From: Candidatus Synechococcus calcipolaris G9
Lineage (GTDB): Bacteria > Cyanobacteriota > Cyanobacteriia > Thermosynechococcales > Thermosynechococcaceae
NCBI RefSeq assembly: GCF_029582805.1
Contig: NZ_JAKKUT010000008.1
Coordinates: 1-64,000, forward strand
Direction: 5' to 3'
DNA: 64,000 nt
Positions 33,776 through 43,937 of the stretch are shown here, piece by piece; within the stretch, counting starts at the first letter, position 1; each line of letters opens with the position of its first letter. The notes below the pieces were generated by a model. That model worked only from the letters and a program-made list of their open reading frames with translations, had not been told where the DNA came from and ran no database searches. A program made the translations under genes and the position numbers.

Positions 33776-35719
33776 ATGCTGGAACAGGGAACCATTTCGA
33801 TCCATACTGAGAATATTTTTCCGATCATCAAAAAATGGCTCTACTCCGATCATGAAATCTTTATACGGGAACTCGTTTCTAATGCTGTGGATGCCATCCA
33901 AAAGCTACGAATGGTTGCCCGATCGGGGGATTACGCTGGGGATGTGGATCAGCCAGAAATCACTATATCCTTAGATAAAGAAAATAAAAAGCTGGCGATC
34001 TCCGACACAGGCATTGGCATGACTGCCGAGGAAGTGAAAAAATACATTACCCAGGTGGCCTTTTCTAGTGCCGAAGAGTTCGTCCAAAAATATAAAGGGG
34101 AAGGAGACCAGGACATCATTGGCCATTTTGGCCTAGGATTCTATTCCTCCTTTATGGTGGCTCAGCGGGTGGAAATTGATACCCTCTCCTACCAAGCCGG
34201 GGCAACCCCAGTCCATTGGAACTGCGATGGTTCCACCGAATTTACAATGAGCGACGGCGATCGCAGCACAGTCGGCACAACTGTAACCCTGACCCTGCAA
34301 GCTGAAGAAGAGAGCTATCTAGAGCCGGAACGGATTAAGCAACTTATTCGCACCTACTGTGATTTCTTACCCGTGCCAATCAAGCTGGATGGGGAGCAGA
34401 TTAATAAACAGATTGCCCCCTGGAAAACCAGTCCCAGCAGCCTTAGTAAGGAAGAGTACCTGGAATTTTATCGCTACCTCTATCCCTTCCAGGATGAACC
34501 CCTCCTCTGGGTACATTTGAATACGGATTATCCCTTTGTCGTCAATGGTATTCTTTACTTTCCCAAGCTGCGACCGGATATTGATGTGAGCAAGAGTCAA
34601 ATTAAACTCTTTTGTAATCAAGTCTTTGTCAGCGATAACTGCGAAGAGGTGATTCCTCGCTTCCTGTTACCCCTGCGGGGAGTGATCGACAGTAGCGATA
34701 TTCCCCTGAATGTCTCCCGTAGTTTTCTCCAGAACGATCGCACCGTCCGGAAAATTGCCGACTACATTGCCAAAAAAGTGGGCGATCGCCTCAAGGAACT
34801 CTACCGCGAAGACCCAGCGGCCTACGTCAATTCCTGGAAAGACTTGGGCACGTTCGTCAAATTTGGCTCCCTCAACGACGAAAAATTCAAAAAACAAGTT
34901 GAAGATATTGTCATCTACCGGACAACGGCCCAGTTGGAGGCCCCCGGAGAAGGGGATGATGCCTGGCAAAGCGCGGGGGGCATGACCATAGATGGCCAGG
35001 CCTATACCACCCTCAAGGATTATCTGGAGCGGAATAAGGATAGCCATGCCAATCGGGTTTACTACTGCACCGATGAAGTGAATCAAGCGACCTATGTGCA
35101 ATTGCTTAAGGGCCAAGGAATTGAAGTCCTGTTTATGGATAGCTTCATTGATACCCATTTTGTACCCTGGTTAGAGCAAACCTACAGTGAGGTGAAATTC
35201 CTCCGGGTCGATGCAGAACTGGATGAAACCCTGATTGATAAGGACAAATCGGCGGAAATTGTAGATCCCGGCAGTAATCAAACCCGCAGCGAACAGATTA
35301 AGGCCCTATTTGAAAAGGTACTAAAGAAACCCAACCTCACAATTCGCACCGAACCTCTGAAAGGGGATACCCCAGAGGCAGCTCCTCCGGCGATGATTTT
35401 GTTACCGGAATCCAGCCGACGGATGCAGGAGATGATGGCCATGATGCAGCAACAACTCTCGGTGCAACTGCCAGAGGATCATACGTTATTGGTAAACACT
35501 GCCCATCCCCTCGTCCAAAACCTTTTGAGTCTGAGCCAGGGCAGTATTGTTCAAACCGGTGGCCCATCCCCTGCGGCGGATTTGGCCGATCGCCTCTGTC
35601 ACTATATCTATGACCTGGCATTGATGTCCCAACGGGGTTTTGATGCCAATGGAATGCAGGAATTCAGTGAGCGTGCCAGTCAGGTCTTAACCCAGTTAAC
35701 GACAATGGCCATGCGTTAG
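33776..35719 (+). CDS. htpG: chaperone HtpG (Hsp90 family)
   Basis: 647 residues from MLEQGTISIHTENIFPIIKKW; an in-frame upstream TTG/ATG region from 33710 is not part of the family. N-terminal GHKL ATPase: FIRELVSNAVDAIQKL, SDTGIGMTAEEV, and the lid/GHFGLGFYSSFMVA. The middle domain holds the SRSFLQND loop, and the C-terminal domain is for dimerisation. Family role: ATP-dependent folding under heat and other stress; in cyanobacteria it also affects phycobilisome and tetrapyrrole proteins. Monocistronic in appearance. Confidence 0.97.
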   Translation: MLEQGTISIHTENIFPIIKKWLYSDHEIFIRELVSNAVDAIQKLRMVARSGDYAGDVDQPEITISLDKENKKLAISDTGIGMTAEEVKKYITQVAFSSAEEFVQKYKGEGDQDIIGHFGLGFYSSFMVAQRVEIDTLSYQAGATPVHWNCDGSTEFTMSDGDRSTVGTTVTLTLQAEEESYLEPERIKQLIRTYCDFLPVPIKLDGEQINKQIAPWKTSPSSLSKEEYLEFYRYLYPFQDEPLLWVHLNTDYPFVVNGILYFPKLRPDIDVSKSQIKLFCNQVFVSDNCEEVIPRFLLPLRGVIDSSDIPLNVSRSFLQNDRTVRKIADYIAKKVGDRLKELYREDPAAYVNSWKDLGTFVKFGSLNDEKFKKQVEDIVIYRTTAQLEAPGEGDDAWQSAGGMTIDGQAYTTLKDYLERNKDSHANRVYYCTDEVNQATYVQLLKGQGIEVLFMDSFIDTHFVPWLEQTYSEVKFLRVDAELDETLIDKDKSAEIVDPGSNQTRSEQIKALFEKVLKKPNLTIRTEPLKGDTPEAAPPAMILLPESSRRMQEMMAMMQQQLSVQLPEDHTLLVNTAHPLVQNLLSLSQGSIVQTGGPSPAADLADRLCHYIYDLALMSQRGFDANGMQEFSERASQVLTQLTTMAMR

Positions 35720-35783
35720 GGGGCCATGCGCTAGGGGCTGTAACCTGAGATCGAGTAAGCTTGTTGAAACTGAGACAGAACCC

Positions 35784-37298
35784 ATGATCACCACTGGATT
35801 GATTATTGCTGCGGCCTTCACCTTTTTAGCCTGGGGATTTTATCGGGCCCTCCCCTTTGGCAAACTAGGGGTGGTGGCCTGGCTACAAACCGTGGTTTTA
35901 ATGGTGCCCTGGTTGCTCCTCTACGGCTTAATTGGTCTAGGTGTGGGCATTAATTTGGCGGGAATTCTGTTCATTTTGGTGACGGCAATTGCGATTTATA
36001 TTGGTCTGGGGCGTTGGTTGCGATCGCTGGCGGAAACAACGGGGGCAACCCTACCTCACCAGCGATCGGGGCGATCCCATTTGTCGGATATTCCAGTCTC
36101 TTCCTCAGACCATTCCACCCTAGACCCAGACCTAGAAACAGAGTCATCCACGCCGGAAGGGACTGTCTCTGAGGGGGCCTTACTGACGATGCCCAGTGAG
36201 GATCTCAATAAAGTGAAGGGCATCTTTGGCATTGATACCTTTTTTGCCACGGAGTTTATTCCCTACAAGCGGGGGGTAATTTGTAGGGGGAATTTACGGG
36301 GAGAGGCGGCGGCGGTTCATCGCCATCTCAGTGAGCGGTTGCAGGAGGTATTACCGGATCAGTATCGCCTATTTATTGTGCCCAATTCCGACAGTAAACC
36401 GGTGATGATTGTCCTACCCCAGACAACGGAGCCGATTTCCACCACCCTAAGCCAGAACGTCTTAGCAGGGATTCTCTTTCTAGCTACCTGCGCCACTTGT
36501 TTGGAAACCAGTTCTATTTTGCAAGGCTTTAGTTTTCTCAGTGCCCCTGGGGACTTTCAACGCGCTCTGCCCATTGGTATTGGTATTTTAATCATTTTAG
36601 TCTGCCATGATCTGGGACATCGCTGGATGGCTGCCCGCTATAAGGCTCAGTTGAGTCCACCCTTTTTTATTCCCGCTTGGCAGTTGGGGGCCTTTGGCTC
36701 CATTGTTCGCATTGAATCCTTTCTGAAGACCCGTCAGGAATTATTTGACATTGCGATCGCCGGCCCTGCCTTTTCCGGTATCTTATCTCTACTGGCCCTA
36801 GTGATTGGATTTTTTGCCCCTACGGGCCCCAGCACCAGTTTTCAAGTCCCCAGTCTCTTTTTCCAAGGGTCAATTCTAGTGGGCAGCCTCGCCCGTGTCT
36901 TCCTGGGAGATCAACTTCAGGCAGATTTTGTGATGATTAATCCCCTGGTGATTATTGGTTGGTTGGGTTTGATTATTACGGCGATCAATTTAATGCCGGC
37001 GGGCCAGTTGGATGGGGGACGAATTGTTCAGTCCATCTATGGCGTAAAAGTGGCGGGTCGCTGTACCTGGATTACTCTTATTGTTTTGGGTCTGGTGGCG
37101 ATCGCCAATCCCCTGGCCCTCTATTGGGCCCTGATTATTATTTTCTTGCAACGAGACCTAGAACGCCCCAGTTTGGATGAAGTCAGCGAACCCGATGATC
37201 TACGGGCAGCCCTGGGACTATTAGCCTTATTTTTAATGGCTGCCACCCTCATTCCCCTAGCTCCGGGGTTGGCGGGTCAGTTGGGCATTGGCGGTTAG
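35784..37298 (+). CDS. site-2 protease (M50) family membrane protein, EGY-like, with HDLGH in place of HExxH
   Basis: 504 residues. Two to three N-terminal membrane spans, a soluble segment (~85-215) with KVKGIFGIDTFFATEFIP and RGNLRGEA, the mark of cyanobacterial/plant EGY proteins, then about seven spans. The metal motif is H275-D276-L-G-H279 where the family usually has His-Glu-x-x-His; the second metal site NLMPAGQLDGG (Asp410) is intact. The Glu-to-Asp change may weaken catalysis or be tolerated. Role: intramembrane proteolysis, substrate unknown. larB starts 11 nt after the stop. Confidence 0.87.
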   Translation: MITTGLIIAAAFTFLAWGFYRALPFGKLGVVAWLQTVVLMVPWLLLYGLIGLGVGINLAGILFILVTAIAIYIGLGRWLRSLAETTGATLPHQRSGRSHLSDIPVSSSDHSTLDPDLETESSTPEGTVSEGALLTMPSEDLNKVKGIFGIDTFFATEFIPYKRGVICRGNLRGEAAAVHRHLSERLQEVLPDQYRLFIVPNSDSKPVMIVLPQTTEPISTTLSQNVLAGILFLATCATCLETSSILQGFSFLSAPGDFQRALPIGIGILIILVCHDLGHRWMAARYKAQLSPPFFIPAWQLGAFGSIVRIESFLKTRQELFDIAIAGPAFSGILSLLALVIGFFAPTGPSTSFQVPSLFFQGSILVGSLARVFLGDQLQADFVMINPLVIIGWLGLIITAINLMPAGQLDGGRIVQSIYGVKVAGRCTWITLIVLGLVAIANPLALYWALIIIFLQRDLERPSLDEVSEPDDLRAALGLLALFLMAATLIPLAPGLAGQLGIGG

Positions 37299-37309
37299 GG
37301 AGACCAGAA

Positions 37310-38092
37310 ATGATCAGTAATTCCCAGGCCCTTTTACAGCTCCTAGAATCCGTTGCCGGAGGGGACATTTCCGTTGACCTTGCCCTCGAAAAACTAAAGC
37401 ATTTTGGCTATGAACCCGTTGGCGACTTTGCCCGGATTGATCACCACCGTACTTTACGCACGGGCTTTCCTGAGGTCATTTGGGGCCCAGGGAAAACCGC
37501 CGAACAAATTGCCGAAATTATCCAGCGGATGCAACCCCACCACGATTGCGTCATGGCCACCCGCATTTCCCCAGAGGTCTTTGGGCAACTGCGATCGCCC
37601 CTGCCAAACCTATATTATTTCCCCCAAGCTCGAATTTGTAGTACCTGTGATCTGCCTGAAACCCCGACGCAAGTAGGTCAGATTGGCCTTTTAGCAGCGG
37701 GGACAGCGGATCTACCCATTGCCGAGGAAGCAGCTATTACCGCGCAACTTTCAGGGTTTGCCGTCAAACGATTCTTTGATGTGGGCGTAGCCGGTATTCA
37801 TCGCCTCCTGAGCATTCAAACCGATCTGGCAGAAATGGCGGTGTTGATTGTCGTGGCGGGCATGGAAGGGGCCCTACCCAGTGTGGTGGCAGGCTTAGTG
37901 GAAGCTCCGGTGATTGCTGTTCCCACCAGTATTGGCTATGGGGCTAATTTAGGGGGGCTGGCGGCCCTGCTGACAATGTTGAATTCCTGTGCCCCAGGCA
38001 TTGGGGTCGTAAATATTGATAATGGTTTTGGGGCCGCCATGTTAGCTGCCAAAATGGTGCGATCGCAGCAAAAAATTATCGGGAATGATTAA
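37310..38092 (+). CDS. larB: LarB, nickel-pincer cofactor synthase (carboxylase/hydrolase)
   Basis: 260 residues. N-terminal helical segment, then FARIDHHRTLRTGFPEVIWGPGKT, characteristic of LarB, and a PurE-like domain with AAGTADLPIAEEAA, FDVGVAGIHRLL and VVAGMEGALPSVVAGL. LarB carboxylates nicotinic acid adenine dinucleotide and cleaves it to the pyridinium biscarboxylate mononucleotide, the first step of the nickel-pincer cofactor of lactate racemase-type enzymes. LarC and LarE are not in the window. Close spacing to the upstream protease gene suggests co-transcription. Confidence 0.93.
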   Translation: MISNSQALLQLLESVAGGDISVDLALEKLKHFGYEPVGDFARIDHHRTLRTGFPEVIWGPGKTAEQIAEIIQRMQPHHDCVMATRISPEVFGQLRSPLPNLYYFPQARICSTCDLPETPTQVGQIGLLAAGTADLPIAEEAAITAQLSGFAVKRFFDVGVAGIHRLLSIQTDLAEMAVLIVVAGMEGALPSVVAGLVEAPVIAVPTSIGYGANLGGLAALLTMLNSCAPGIGVVNIDNGFGAAMLAAKMVRSQQKIIGND

Positions 38093-38193
38093 ACAGAGTC
38101 GGAGTGAGTAAGCCCCTAGTCATTAACAAGTCAGTGACGTTATCCACTTAAATATTGATACGATAGGAACCGCTGGACTCGCAGGGATAGTCT

Positions 38194-40773
38194 GTGGAAT
38201 CTCGATACGAACCTCAAGCCATCGAAGAAAAATGGCAATTAAACTGGGCCCAGCAGGATATAGATCGCACACCTACGGACGCGGCAAAACCCAAGTTTTA
38301 TGCCCTGTCCATGTTTCCCTATCCTTCGGGGAATCTGCACATGGGCCATGTTCGTAACTATACGATTACGGATGTCATTGCCCGATCGCGGCGGATGCAA
38401 GGCTACCGCGTGCTACACCCCATGGGTTGGGATGCCTTTGGTTTGCCCGCAGAAAATGCGGCCATCGATCGCGGTATTCACCCAGCAGCCTGGACCCATG
38501 AAAATATGGCCCAAATGCGCCGGGAACTTCAGCGGTTAGGGCTATCCTACGACTGGACAAAGGAGGTGGCCACCTGTAGCCCAGACTATTACCGATGGAC
38601 CCAGTGGATTTTCCTAGAATTTCTCAGGGCCGGGTTAGCTTATCAAAAGGAAGCGGCGGTGAACTGGGATCCCATTGACCAAACTGTTTTAGCCAATGAA
38701 CAGGTGGATAGTGCCGGCCGATCCTGGAGATCGGGGGCCATGGTCGAGCGGAAACTCCTGAAACAATGGTTTTTGAAAATTACGGACTACGCAGAACAAC
38801 TTTTAGCGGATTTAGATCAATTAAAGGGTTGGCCCGAACGGGTGAAATTAATGCAGGCCAATTGGATTGGCAAATCCGTGGGGGCCTACCTGGAATTTCC
38901 CATTGTTGGTTCTGGGGAAAAAATTGCCGTCTTCACCACCCGCCCCGACACCGTTTATGGCGTGACCTATCTCGTCTTAGCCCCGGAGCATCCCCTTACC
39001 CCCCAAGTGACTACGGCCCGCCGCCGCAAAAAAGTGGCAGAGTTTATTGCTGAAATTAGCCAGGAAAGTGAACTGGAGCGCACCGCAGAGGATAAACCCA
39101 AGCGAGGGGTAGCGACGGGGGGTAAAGCCATCAACCCCTTCACGGGGGCAGAAATTCCCATTTGGATTGCCGATTATGTCCTCTATGAATACGGCACTGG
39201 TGCAGTGATGGGGGTACCTGCCCACGATAGTCGAGATTTTGCCTTTGCCAAGTCAAATAAATTAGCCATTAATACGGTGATTGTACCGGAGGGGGATAAC
39301 CCAAATCAGAAGCTAAAGTCTGCCTACACGGAGCCAGGAATTTTGGTGAATTCCGGCAACTTTGATGGACAACCCTCCCAGGAGGCAAAACAAGCCATTA
39401 TTGAGTACGCCCAAGACCAAGGGTGGGGAACGGCCCAGGCCCAGTATCGTCTCCGGGATTGGTTGATTTCGCGGCAACGCTATTGGGGGGTTCCAATTCC
39501 AGTGGTTCATTGTCCCAACTGTGGCATTGTGCCCGTGCCCGAAAAAGATTTGCCCGTTCTCCTGCCAGAAGATGTGAAATTTAGTGGACGGGGCCCCTCT
39601 CCCTTGGCCAAACTAGAAAACTGGGTGAATGTTCCCTGCCCCACCTGTGGCACACCCGCCAAACGGGAAACTGACACGATGGATACGTTTATTGACTCGT
39701 CCTGGTACTACCTACGCTACGCCGATGCCCAAAATCCAGAACGGGTGTTTGACTCCGCCAAGGTAAACGATTGGCTACCGGTGGATCAGTATGTGGGGGG
39801 CATTGAACACGCTATTTTGCACCTGTTATATTCCCGCTTTTTTACGAAGGTGCTGTGCGATCGCCAACTCATTAATTTCAGTGAACCCTTTCAACGCCTA
39901 TTGACCCAAGGTATGGTGCAGGGCAAAACCTACAAAAATCTCCGTACCGGACAGTATGTTCCCAGCGATCGCATCGGTGATCTTCAGCAGCCCCTGGATC
40001 CAGAAACTGGCGATCCCCTGGAAATTGTTTACGAGAAAATGTCCAAGTCTAAATATAACGGCGTTGCCCCCAGGGATGTGGTGGATAAATATGGGGCCGA
40101 TACGGCGCGAATGTTCATTTTATTTAAGGCTCCCCCAGAAAAAGACTTGGAATGGGATGATGCCGATGTGGAGGGACAGTTTCGTTTTTTGAATCGGGTC
40201 TGGCGGTTGGTGACTGAGTTTATCGCGAAGGGGGGGGCGATCTCCCCTAGGGAGGCACCCAAGGAACCCACGGCTCTCAGTAAACCCGAAAAAGATCTGC
40301 GCCGTGCCATTCACACCGCCATCAAAGACGTTACCGAAGACTTAGCGGAGGACTATCAACTCAATACGGCGGTAGCCGAACTCATGAAACTAAGTAATGC
40401 CCTAGGGGAGGCCAAATGTCTCACCTCACCCATTTATGCCGAAGGCATTGAAACCTTGGTGACGTTGTTAGCTCCCTTTGCACCCCACATTGCCGAAGAC
40501 CTCTGGCATCAACTGGGAGGTAGCGGCTCCATTCACCACCATGCCTGGCCCCAGGCAGATTCCCAGGCCTTAGTGGCCGATGAACTGACGATTGTGATTC
40601 AAATTATGGGTAAAACCCGGGGCACCATACAGGTTCCTGCCACCGTTGATCGGTCTGCCCTAGAGGACTTAGCCAAGGAATCGGACATTGCCCAGCGATA
40701 TATTCAGGGCAAAACCCTGAAAAAAGTGATTGTCGTCCCTGGTAAATTGGTGAATTTTGTGGTTATGGACTAA
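38194..40773 (+). CDS. leuS: leucyl-tRNA synthetase
   Basis: 859 residues from GTG, normal for bacterial LeuRS. Class I motif HMGH at 49-52 and KMSKS at 615-619; between them the editing domain CP1 ([14 protein letters not shown], with [12 protein letters not shown]) and a zinc-type Cys cluster ([10 protein letters not shown] ... CPTCGTP). The C-terminus holds the anticodon-binding helices and the short tRNA-interacting domain. It charges tRNA-Leu. It stands alone between larB and the radical SAM gene. Confidence 0.98.
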   Translation: MESRYEPQAIEEKWQLNWAQQDIDRTPTDAAKPKFYALSMFPYPSGNLHMGHVRNYTITDVIARSRRMQGYRVLHPMGWDAFGLPAENAAIDRGIHPAAWTHENMAQMRRELQRLGLSYDWTKEVATCSPDYYRWTQWIFLEFLRAGLAYQKEAAVNWDPIDQTVLANEQVDSAGRSWRSGAMVERKLLKQWFLKITDYAEQLLADLDQLKGWPERVKLMQANWIGKSVGAYLEFPIVGSGEKIAVFTTRPDTVYGVTYLVLAPEHPLTPQVTTARRRKKVAEFIAEISQESELERTAEDKPKRGVATGGKAINPFTGAEIPIWIADYVLYEYGTGAVMGVPAHDSRDFAFAKSNKLAINTVIVPEGDNPNQKLKSAYTEPGILVNSGNFDGQPSQEAKQAIIEYAQDQGWGTAQAQYRLRDWLISRQRYWGVPIPVVHCPNCGIVPVPEKDLPVLLPEDVKFSGRGPSPLAKLENWVNVPCPTCGTPAKRETDTMDTFIDSSWYYLRYADAQNPERVFDSAKVNDWLPVDQYVGGIEHAILHLLYSRFFTKVLCDRQLINFSEPFQRLLTQGMVQGKTYKNLRTGQYVPSDRIGDLQQPLDPETGDPLEIVYEKMSKSKYNGVAPRDVVDKYGADTARMFILFKAPPEKDLEWDDADVEGQFRFLNRVWRLVTEFIAKGGAISPREAPKEPTALSKPEKDLRRAIHTAIKDVTEDLAEDYQLNTAVAELMKLSNALGEAKCLTSPIYAEGIETLVTLLAPFAPHIAEDLWHQLGGSGSIHHHAWPQADSQALVADELTIVIQIMGKTRGTIQVPATVDRSALEDLAKESDIAQRYIQGKTLKKVIVVPGKLVNFVVMD

Positions 40774-40883
40774 TATTTTCAGCCAACTTTCACCCCTTCC
40801 ATCTGTGGAGATGATAAAAAACTACACATAATTAGCTTAATAGACATGATATTTTGGCAAGTAAAGATGACGCACCAAAAATA

Positions 40884-42182
40884 ATGACAAGAATTTACGC
40901 AACAGCCACCCTAAAACATCTTCTGCAACGGCGACGCTTAAACCCCATTATCGAACGCTGGAATTTGGAGCAACAGAAAACGGAGCAATGCTTCCAACTC
41001 CTACGGCAATTGGTAAACATTCCCCAAGGAATTGTAGTAGATGCAGAGGAATCCCCCTTAGTGAATCACCTCATAGAGAATTATCTAGTGCAAGCAGACG
41101 CTGTTTCTCCCAAAGACCTTGGCTTACCCTTTGTCTTTGTCGAGGCAATTAACTTTGAACTTACCTATGGCTGTAACTTAGCCTGCGCCCATTGTCTCCA
41201 AGATGCTTTGCGTCCACAGGGATTTCACTGGATTTCTCAAGAAGCGGTCATTCGTGCTCTTAAGGATGGACAGTGGCTCGGACTAACCACTCTGGGGGTA
41301 AACTTTACCGGTGGCGAAATTTTCATGCCAGGGAGTCCAGTGCTAGGGTTGCTGGCGGTGGCACGGGATTTAGGAATTCCAGCGCGGGCAAACACAAACG
41401 CTTGGTGGGGTGGCCGTACACAAATCACAATTGGCACCCATACCTTTGCAGATGATGAGGCGGTTGTAGAGGCACTCATTCAGCAACAGTTAGGTCGCTT
41501 GGCATTGAGTTTAGACAATCGGTATCAGCAATACCCCTCTCTACTAGATCGTGTCGTTCAGGTCGCAACGCTCTGCGAAGCTGCCCAGTTGTCCTACGAA
41601 TTTGTTGCCACAGACCCCAGTCCTGAGGTAGTTTACCTTGCATGGGACAAACTCACCCAACGTATTGGTTGTCAGCCATGTTATTTAATGATGACTCCTA
41701 TGGAAAAGGTGGATGTGGGTGCGCCCGCTCGTGATAACCAGGGAACCCTGAAGGCAAAGACGTTGGTAGAATTGGCAGTCAAATCTCCCTGTAAGACCTA
41801 CGGATTTTATCGCCCTTACTTCTTACACGTTGCCCCCCATGGCGGGATTCGCAGTTGTATGCAAGCTCCCAATGGCAGTTGGCTTGGCAATATTATGCAG
41901 CAGCGATTACCGGAAATTTTGAATCGTGCGTCCCAAAGCCCTGTCTATCGCCTTTTCAAAGATGAAGGACTGGCAGCATTTTGCGATCGCTACCTTACGC
42001 CTTGGCAACATCTTTATAGAAATGTGACCCATGGGTGTACTGCTTCTGCCCTTTTGGCTCGCCTAGCTGAAGAAATTCATCGCCAAGAAGCTAGCCTTTG
42101 CCGTCCCCTTGCTACCAAAGAACTTGAGGCACTGCATCAACGGATCGGGAAAGAATACCACCTATTGCAGCCGACCACTTAG
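40884..42182 (+). CDS. radical SAM protein, unknown pathway
   Basis: 432 residues from the ATG; a TTG at 40854 would add ten residues. A helical N-terminus (~1-90) precedes the radical SAM core with the cluster motif C-x3-C-x2-C (TYGCNLACAHCLQ), a GGE segment (NFTGGEIF) for S-adenosylmethionine, and further strands. A later Cys region (SPCKTYGFY, IRSCMQAP, FCDRYL, THGCTA) may be a SPASM-like auxiliary cluster site. No precursor peptide or partner gene lies beside it, so a RiPP or modification role cannot be shown. One HIP1 site is present. Its isolation suggests an accessory gene. Confidence 0.8.
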   Translation: MTRIYATATLKHLLQRRRLNPIIERWNLEQQKTEQCFQLLRQLVNIPQGIVVDAEESPLVNHLIENYLVQADAVSPKDLGLPFVFVEAINFELTYGCNLACAHCLQDALRPQGFHWISQEAVIRALKDGQWLGLTTLGVNFTGGEIFMPGSPVLGLLAVARDLGIPARANTNAWWGGRTQITIGTHTFADDEAVVEALIQQQLGRLALSLDNRYQQYPSLLDRVVQVATLCEAAQLSYEFVATDPSPEVVYLAWDKLTQRIGCQPCYLMMTPMEKVDVGAPARDNQGTLKAKTLVELAVKSPCKTYGFYRPYFLHVAPHGGIRSCMQAPNGSWLGNIMQQRLPEILNRASQSPVYRLFKDEGLAAFCDRYLTPWQHLYRNVTHGCTASALLARLAEEIHRQEASLCRPLATKELEALHQRIGKEYHLLQPTT

Positions 42183-42282
42183 GGAAGATCGGTAAAACTA
42201 GGCCAACCTTAGTAGCAACGCGGGATAGAGTGTGATACCTTAATGGGGGTATATACAAAAGTTAACATTTCTCTCATTAACC

Positions 42283-43020
42283 TTGTCTGCTTTAACATCC
42301 CTCTCTTCCCCTGGTGCGGCCGTTGACCGTCCTTCCCAACGGCTGGGTCATGGCCTTAGTTGGCGAATTTTTGCCTGGGCCAGTTTTTTGGTGTCTGTGC
42401 CCGTCTTTTTTCAAGCCCCCTTGGTGCGAGTGTTCCCCTGGATCAGTTTTCTGTCCACCCTACTCTGGTTTGCCCTCAGTGGATTCCTAGGGCGATCGCC
42501 CCGGTATCGACTAGGGGGAGATATCCTCTACGGTTTTAGTTGGTGCTGGTTCGCAGGATCGATTTATTGGGGGTGGTTGCGCTGGGAACCCCTTTGGCAT
42601 TTACCCGTGGAAGCGATCGCCCTGCCGATTGTCCTTTGGCATCTGAGTCAGCGGAAATTCTTGCTGGGTTGTTTCTTTTATTTAGGTTCCCTGCTGGGTA
42701 CAGCAATCACCGATGCTTACTTTTACCTGATTGATGTCATTCCCCATTGGCGGGCGGTGATGTATCTAGAAAACCAGCCCGAATTGGTCAAGGAAATTTT
42801 AGCCCAGGCGATCGCCCAACTTCAAACCTATACTGGACAACTCTGGGCTGTCCTACTCATTTTGAGTTTACTGCTCCTTGGCACTCTACCCCTATTTCAG
42901 CGGCAAATTCGCCGGGGAGATCGGGATATGTTGCCCTGGTGGGGATTCATGGGGGCAGTTCTGAGTACCCTCATGGTGGATGGATTATTTGGCCTGAGCC
43001 TACTCTGGCTGGGAACTTGA
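42283..43020 (+). CDS. DUF3120 family membrane protein
   Basis: 245 residues with about six membrane spans. It contains the family block SVPVFFQAPLVRVFPW, YGFSWCWFAGSIYWGWLRWEPLWHLPVEAIALP and FFYLGSLLGTAITDAYFYL, found in cyanobacterial DUF3120 proteins. The start is a TTG at 42283. Function unknown. Confidence 0.87.
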   Translation: MSALTSLSSPGAAVDRPSQRLGHGLSWRIFAWASFLVSVPVFFQAPLVRVFPWISFLSTLLWFALSGFLGRSPRYRLGGDILYGFSWCWFAGSIYWGWLRWEPLWHLPVEAIALPIVLWHLSQRKFLLGCFFYLGSLLGTAITDAYFYLIDVIPHWRAVMYLENQPELVKEILAQAIAQLQTYTGQLWAVLLILSLLLLGTLPLFQRQIRRGDRDMLPWWGFMGAVLSTLMVDGLFGLSLLWLGT

Positions 43021-43486
43021 TGCTTTGGTTCAGCGTCCCTTTATTTATGGAAATAGACCGTTGTTTGTGACCGTTGTTTTGTAGCCATTGCTACCAAAAA
43101 ACCAAGCATTTCCTAATCCTGCATAAATGTTGTCAATCCTAATTATGCAAACTAGAATATGGAAGGAATCAATTGGGGGAAACAGTGGATTTGTATCCCT
43201 GAATACCATTAAGATTCCCTTTCACTTTTAGGCAGTTATTTTTTAGGCAATCCTTTGCCAATGTTTAGTTTATCCATGTTTAAGGTTTGTCAATGCTCAA
43301 GGTGCTACAGGTACCTATTCATTTAATGCTTTTAATGACTTTGATGGACAGACATCGCCCTTTTTTAACTCCTCTGTCCCCATTATTTTCTTACTGTTCT
43401 TATCGTTGAGTTGTGTCTCAACCTCTCAGTTTTTACGTCACCTCAAGGCATCATTTTTGTGCTTGAGACTCGTTTGATGTGAGTGC
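43021..43486. other. long leader region upstream of the Mo-nitro_C gene
   Basis: 466 nt, AT-rich, with no open frame of note and no tRNA or riboswitch fold that I can recognise. It should contain the promoter of the next gene, which may have a long 5' leader. Confidence 0.35.
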
Positions 43487-43807
43487 ATGGTTTCTATGAT
43501 TAGTCAATCTTCGTTTCCCAATGGTCGTCAATCTCTATTTCAGCGTCTAGTTCAAGGAATCCTGAAGCCCCTACAGCATTGGATCGATCGGGTAGATGTG
43601 CGCCAGCCCAGTCGCGCCCATCGTCTTTGCCGCTTGATCCCGGCCCAATGCCCCTTTGAACGGGATATTCAGGTAGGTTCCTGGCAATTCCATATTCCTG
43701 CCCTCTGCCAGTTAAATCCCGTTTATGAGCAGCTTGTATTTCTGCGGTTTCGCGCCCTCTGCTATCTAGCCGATGAGTGCGGTGAAGATATTAGTCAATA
43801 TTGCTAG
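43487..43807 (+). CDS. Mo-dependent nitrogenase C-terminal domain (Mo-nitro_C) protein
   Basis: 106 residues. The conserved block AHRLCRLIPAQCPFERDI, FHIPALCQLNPVYEQLVFLRFRALCYLADECGED matches the Mo-nitro_C domain, a cyanobacterial family named for similarity to a nitrogenase-associated region. Stand-alone copies occur in non-fixing strains, so presence does not imply nitrogen fixation; no nif gene is seen here. Several conserved Cys could bind metal. Function unknown. Confidence 0.88.
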   Translation: MVSMISQSSFPNGRQSLFQRLVQGILKPLQHWIDRVDVRQPSRAHRLCRLIPAQCPFERDIQVGSWQFHIPALCQLNPVYEQLVFLRFRALCYLADECGEDISQYC

Positions 43808-43839
43808 AACTTGCGAGAACTTGAGTCGCTATATTTTTT

Positions 43840-43937
43840 ATATAGCTATTGCTAATTAGTTTAGGACGGGGTGCAGGGGTGAAACCCCCACACCCCCCTT
43901 ATCCGAAATGTCCTAAGGAAACAGGCGACAGCTATAT
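43840..43937. repeat. 98-bp inverted-repeat element (MITE-like)
   Basis: Arms 43840-43867 and 43910-43937 are inverted copies identical at 20 of 28 positions, sharing ATATAGCT outside and TTAGGAC inside. The centre folds into a strong hairpin (GGGGTG, GGGGT against ACCCC, CACCCC). The right arm supplies the last bases and stop region of the convergent esterase gene. The inner TTAGGAC end recurs in the element at 33549-33610. Confidence 0.55.
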
